Shown: positions 61,793 through 64,000 of the stretch, one piece after another
Position numbering within the stretch: the first letter of the stretch is position 1
How the letters are laid out: each line of letters begins with the position of its first letter
DNA from: Pseudomonas sp. DY-1
GTDB taxonomy: Bacteria > Pseudomonadota > Gammaproteobacteria > Pseudomonadales > Pseudomonadaceae
NCBI RefSeq assembly: GCF_003626975.1
Contig: NZ_CP032616.1
Span: 992,001-1,056,000 of the forward strand
Direction of reading: 5' to 3'
DNA: 64,000 bases
Made by a program: the position numbers and the translations under genes
The notes under the pieces: model-generated
Database searches by the model: none
What the model saw: the letters and a program-made list of their open reading frames with translations, nothing else
What the model was told of the DNA's origin: nothing

Positions 61793-62347
61793 TTATTTGT
61801 ACTTATCGTGGAACAGTGCGATCTGCTTAACCGGCTTGGGCTCTTCCTTGGCCAGTACATAGACCACGCGCTGACCTTCAGGCCCGCCGCCGATGTCGAC
61901 GTAGCTGAAGGTGGGTTCGCCGATGCGGTACATGTCCATCATGTCGCCGTAGCGGCTGAATACGTAAATGATGCCTTCCTCATCACGCATTTCGCCGTAG
62001 AAGGGCTGCGCTGGCGGCAGGCTGATGTCGAGGAAGCGCTTAGCGGAAAGGGTCTTTACGTCCTTGCCCTGATCGGCGGCTTTCAGTACCAGGATGATGT
62101 CGCGGCCGAACCCGTCCTGCTTGCCGGCGCTCTGCTTGATCGGAGCAGTGCCGCTCTTCACGAATTCGCGGTAGGTGGCGTAGTCGTCGAAGACGAACAG
62201 TTCCTTCTCGGTGCGGATCTGGTACCAGTCCTCGTTGTCCAGGGCTACCGGCTTGGCGGGGGCCGGGGCTTGTACGGCGCAGGCGCCAAGGGTGGCGGCC
62301 AGCAGCGCCGCAGCCAAGGGCTTGATCAGGTTCTTCTTGTGGTTCAT
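61793..62347 (-). CDS. Putative lipoprotein of unknown function
   Basis: 184 residues. Lipobox LAAATLGAC after a basic start (MNHKKNLIKP) predicts a lipoprotein, with Ala after the Cys (outer membrane likely). The mature domain (NEDWYQIRTEKELFVFDDYATYREFVKSGT ... DIGGGPEGQRVVYVLAKEEPKP) is globular and not recognised. Good GGAGG Shine-Dalgarno. Monocistronic. Confidence 0.75.
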   Translation of the reverse strand: MNHKKNLIKPLAAALLAATLGACAVQAPAPAKPVALDNEDWYQIRTEKELFVFDDYATYREFVKSGTAPIKQSAGKQDGFGRDIILVLKAADQGKDVKTLSAKRFLDISLPPAQPFYGEMRDEEGIIYVFSRYGDMMDMYRIGEPTFSYVDIGGGPEGQRVVYVLAKEEPKPVKQIALFHDKYK

Positions 62348-62542
62348 CGGAGGTCCTCCCCAGGAAAGTTGAGCAGAGAATCTGCCTGCGCTGGATGACC
62401 GGTTGATGACGGCTTTGTGTCGCTGTGATGAAAAGGAGAAGGCTTTGTTTTTCAGCGGGTTGGATCGATTTCTTGAGAGCTGATCTGCGCTCGTAGTGTT
62501 GGCAAGAAAAAAGGGTGAAGGCCTGCGCCATCACCCTTCAAG

Positions 62543-62560
62543 GCCCCGCCGTGACGGGGC
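62543..62560 (-). terminator. Hairpin downstream of gcvT
   Basis: GCCCCG-CCGTGA-CGGGGC, 16 bp beyond the gcvT stop; on the minus strand it is followed by TTGAAGG, only a weak T run. Confidence 0.45.
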
Positions 62561-62575
62561 GTTGGGGACTCTGTA

Positions 62576-63694
62576 TCAGCCGCGGTAGTAACGCTGCGGC
62601 ACGAAGGGCGTCTTGGCCACTTTCATCGCCACGCGCTTGCCGCGCACCAGGGCCCAGACCTCGCTGTCCACGGCGGCATGGCTGGTGCTCACGTAGCCCA
62701 TGGCGACCGGGGCGCCCAGGCTGGGGCCGAAGCCACCGCTGGAAACGCGGCCGATCACCGTGCCGTCGGCGTCGACGATCTCGGCGCCTTCGCGCACCGG
62801 CACACGTTCCTGCGGCAGCAGACCGACGCGCTTGCTCGGCACGCCATCGCGCTGCTGGGCGAAGACCCGACCGGCGCCAGGGAAATTGCCGGCGCGCAGG
62901 CCGTCGGCGCGGCGGGCCTTGGAGATGGCCCAGAGCAGGCTGGCTTCCACCGGGGTGGTGGCGGGGCTCATGTCATGGCCGTAGAGGCACAGGCCGGCTT
63001 CCAGGCGCAGCGAGTCGCGCGCGCCAAGGCCGATCGGCTGGACTTCCGGCTGGGCCAGCAGGGTGCGTGCCAGGGCTTCGGCCTGGGCCACGGGCACGGA
63101 AATCTCGTAGCCGTCCTCGCCGGTGTAGCCGGAGCGGCTGACGTAGCACTCGACGCCCTCCAGGCGCACGCTGCCGAACTGCATGAAGGTCATCTTCTGC
63201 ACTTCCGGGGCGAGGCGGCCGAGTACCGCGGCGGCCGCCGGACCTTGCAGGGCGAGCAGGGCGCGGGAGTCGAACAGCGATTCGATTTCGCACTGCTCGG
63301 CGAGGTGTTGCTTGAGGTGCGCCAGGTCCTGTTCCTTGCAGGCGGCGTTGACCACCAGGAACAGGGTGTCGTCCGCCAGGCGGGAGACCATCAGGTCGTC
63401 GAGGACGCCGCCGTTCTCGTCGGTGAACATCGCGTAGCGCTGGGTGCCCACCGGCAGGTCGAGGATGTCCACCGGCACCAGGCTCTCCAGGGCGCGGGCG
63501 GCGTTGTCGCCACGCAGGATGACCTGGCCCATGTGCGAGACGTCGAACAGGCCGGCCTGCTCGCGGGTGTGCAGGTGTTCCTTGAGCACGCCGAGGGGGT
63601 ATTGCACCGGCATGTCGTAGCCGGCGAAGGGCACCATGCGGGCGCCGAGTTCGAGGTGCAGGGCGTGCAGCGGGGTCTTGGCGAGGTCGGTCAT
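62576..63694 (-). CDS. gcvT: Aminomethyltransferase, glycine cleavage T protein
   Basis: 372 residues from ATG 63694 (GGAG Shine-Dalgarno), the GcvT length. Folate-binding and catalytic features include [64 protein letters not shown] and the C-terminal barrel ending [21 protein letters not shown]. It transfers the methylene group of glycine to tetrahydrofolate. Downstream of sdaA, as in the second glycine-cleavage operon of pseudomonads. Confidence 0.95.
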   Translation of the reverse strand: MTDLAKTPLHALHLELGARMVPFAGYDMPVQYPLGVLKEHLHTREQAGLFDVSHMGQVILRGDNAARALESLVPVDILDLPVGTQRYAMFTDENGGVLDDLMVSRLADDTLFLVVNAACKEQDLAHLKQHLAEQCEIESLFDSRALLALQGPAAAAVLGRLAPEVQKMTFMQFGSVRLEGVECYVSRSGYTGEDGYEISVPVAQAEALARTLLAQPEVQPIGLGARDSLRLEAGLCLYGHDMSPATTPVEASLLWAISKARRADGLRAGNFPGAGRVFAQQRDGVPSKRVGLLPQERVPVREGAEIVDADGTVIGRVSSGGFGPSLGAPVAMGYVSTSHAAVDSEVWALVRGKRVAMKVAKTPFVPQRYYRG

Positions 63695-63746
63695 GTAAGG
63701 CTCCAAAGCAAAAGTCGGTGCGGGTTGGGGCAGCCCTCTCCCCCGG

Positions 63747-63804
63747 CCCCTCTCCCTGAAGGGCGAGGGGAGACAAGCGCCCTCTCCCGCGTGCGGGAGA
63801 GGGC
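63747..63804. repeat. CCCTCTCCC double inverted repeat between sdaA and gcvT
   Basis: Two adjacent hairpins: CCCCTCTCCC-TGAA-GGGCGAGGGG (63747-63770) and GCCCTCTCCC-GCGTGC-GGGAGAGGGC (63779-63804). Same family as 44868 and 53416. It may modulate expression of gcvT relative to sdaA. Confidence 0.7.
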
Positions 63805-63821
63805 TGGGGAGAAGGTGCTCT

Positions 63822-64000
63822 TCAGCATTCGATGATGTTCACGGCGAGGCCGCCGCGGGCGGTTTCCTTGTACTTGCTCTTCATGTCGGCACCGGTCTGG
63901 CGCATGGTGCGGATCACCTTGTCGAGCGAAATGAAGTGCTGGCCGTCACCGCGCAAGGCCATGCGCGCGGCGTTGATGGCCTTCACCGAACCCATGGCGT
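63822..64000 (-). CDS. sdaA: L-serine dehydratase, C-terminal end (5' part beyond window)
   Basis: The last 59 codons are present: [58 protein letters not shown] then stop (given here in segments of a continuous frame: [44 protein letters not shown]). This is the conserved end of the Fe-S L-serine deaminase alpha domain. It is the gene upstream of gcvT, consistent with the glycine/serine catabolic operon. Confidence 0.9.
   Translation of the reverse strand, partial: AMGSVKAINAARMALRGDGQHFISLDKVIRTMRQTGADMKSKYKETARGGLAVNIIEC

Overview
The window reads as chromosomal DNA of a GC-rich Pseudomonas. The grounds are gene content (kup, mltA, biosynthetic ilvA, a gcvT-sdaA glycine/serine pair, many LysR and AraC regulators, GGDEF/EAL proteins), Shine-Dalgarno-led starts, and dispersed Pseudomonas-type REP palindromes ('TGTRGGRGCGA...TCGCYCCYACA'). 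It is mostly accessory catabolism set among housekeeping genes. No rRNA, tRNA, insertion sequence, integrase or CRISPR array was seen.

Layout. 1-4.3 kb: a trans-4-hydroxyproline block (DapA-type deaminase cut by the window edge, 4-hydroxyproline epimerase, APC permease) with a divergent PAS-AraC regulator. 4.5-6.2 kb: a glycine-zipper protein and an exported alpha/beta hydrolase. 6.4-10.1 kb: a salicylate module (nahR, divergent nahG, aromatic-acid MFS carrier). 10.3-12.0 kb: an amidase. 12.5-24.7 kb: housekeeping and orphan genes, including a small secreted protein, a GGDEF/EAL regulator, a remarkable Met/Cys-rich protein, an XRE-cupin regulator with a tiny upstream gene, an orphan fimbrial adhesin, kup, a PAS-GGDEF cyclase, a GNAT enzyme and mltA. 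24.7-26.5 kb: ilvA behind what looks like a complete ribosome-dependent attenuator. 26.7-32.4 kb: a TPP-dependent decarboxylase, a LacI regulator and a lutABC operon; the first and last share a LacI-type operator.

32.5-41.8 kb: nitrogen-compound catabolism. A LuxR-type regulator precedes an M20 N-carbamoyl amidohydrolase and a guanidino-group deiminase. After a LysR gene come a class II aldolase, a YjiH-type membrane protein, a YtcJ-type amidohydrolase and a COG0523 metallochaperone. 43.3-57.9 kb: a hydroquinone/hydroxyquinol block (hydroquinone dioxygenase small and large subunits, semialdehyde dehydrogenase, maleylacetate reductase, hydroxyquinol dioxygenase, YciI-like protein, Rieske ferredoxin). 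It continues with a LysR gene, an outer-membrane barrel, a complete Liv-type ABC importer and a second LysR gene. Two directly repeated paralogues encoding exported proteins made of 13-residue repeats (consensus VAEGGSDRTKGFD) flank this block and share both upstream and downstream flanks. 58.7-64 kb: a small basic protein, a Sco1-like protein with a multicopper oxidase, a lipoprotein, gcvT and the end of sdaA.

How it works together. The catabolic modules feed central metabolism: hydroxyproline toward 2-oxoglutarate, salicylate to catechol, hydroquinone and hydroxyquinol to maleylacetate and then 3-oxoadipate, lactate-type substrates to pyruvate. Several catabolic starts carry A-rich AACAACAA motifs of the kind bound by Hfq/Crc, which suggests shared carbon catabolite repression. 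All functional calls come from reading motifs and remembered family features; no database search was run.
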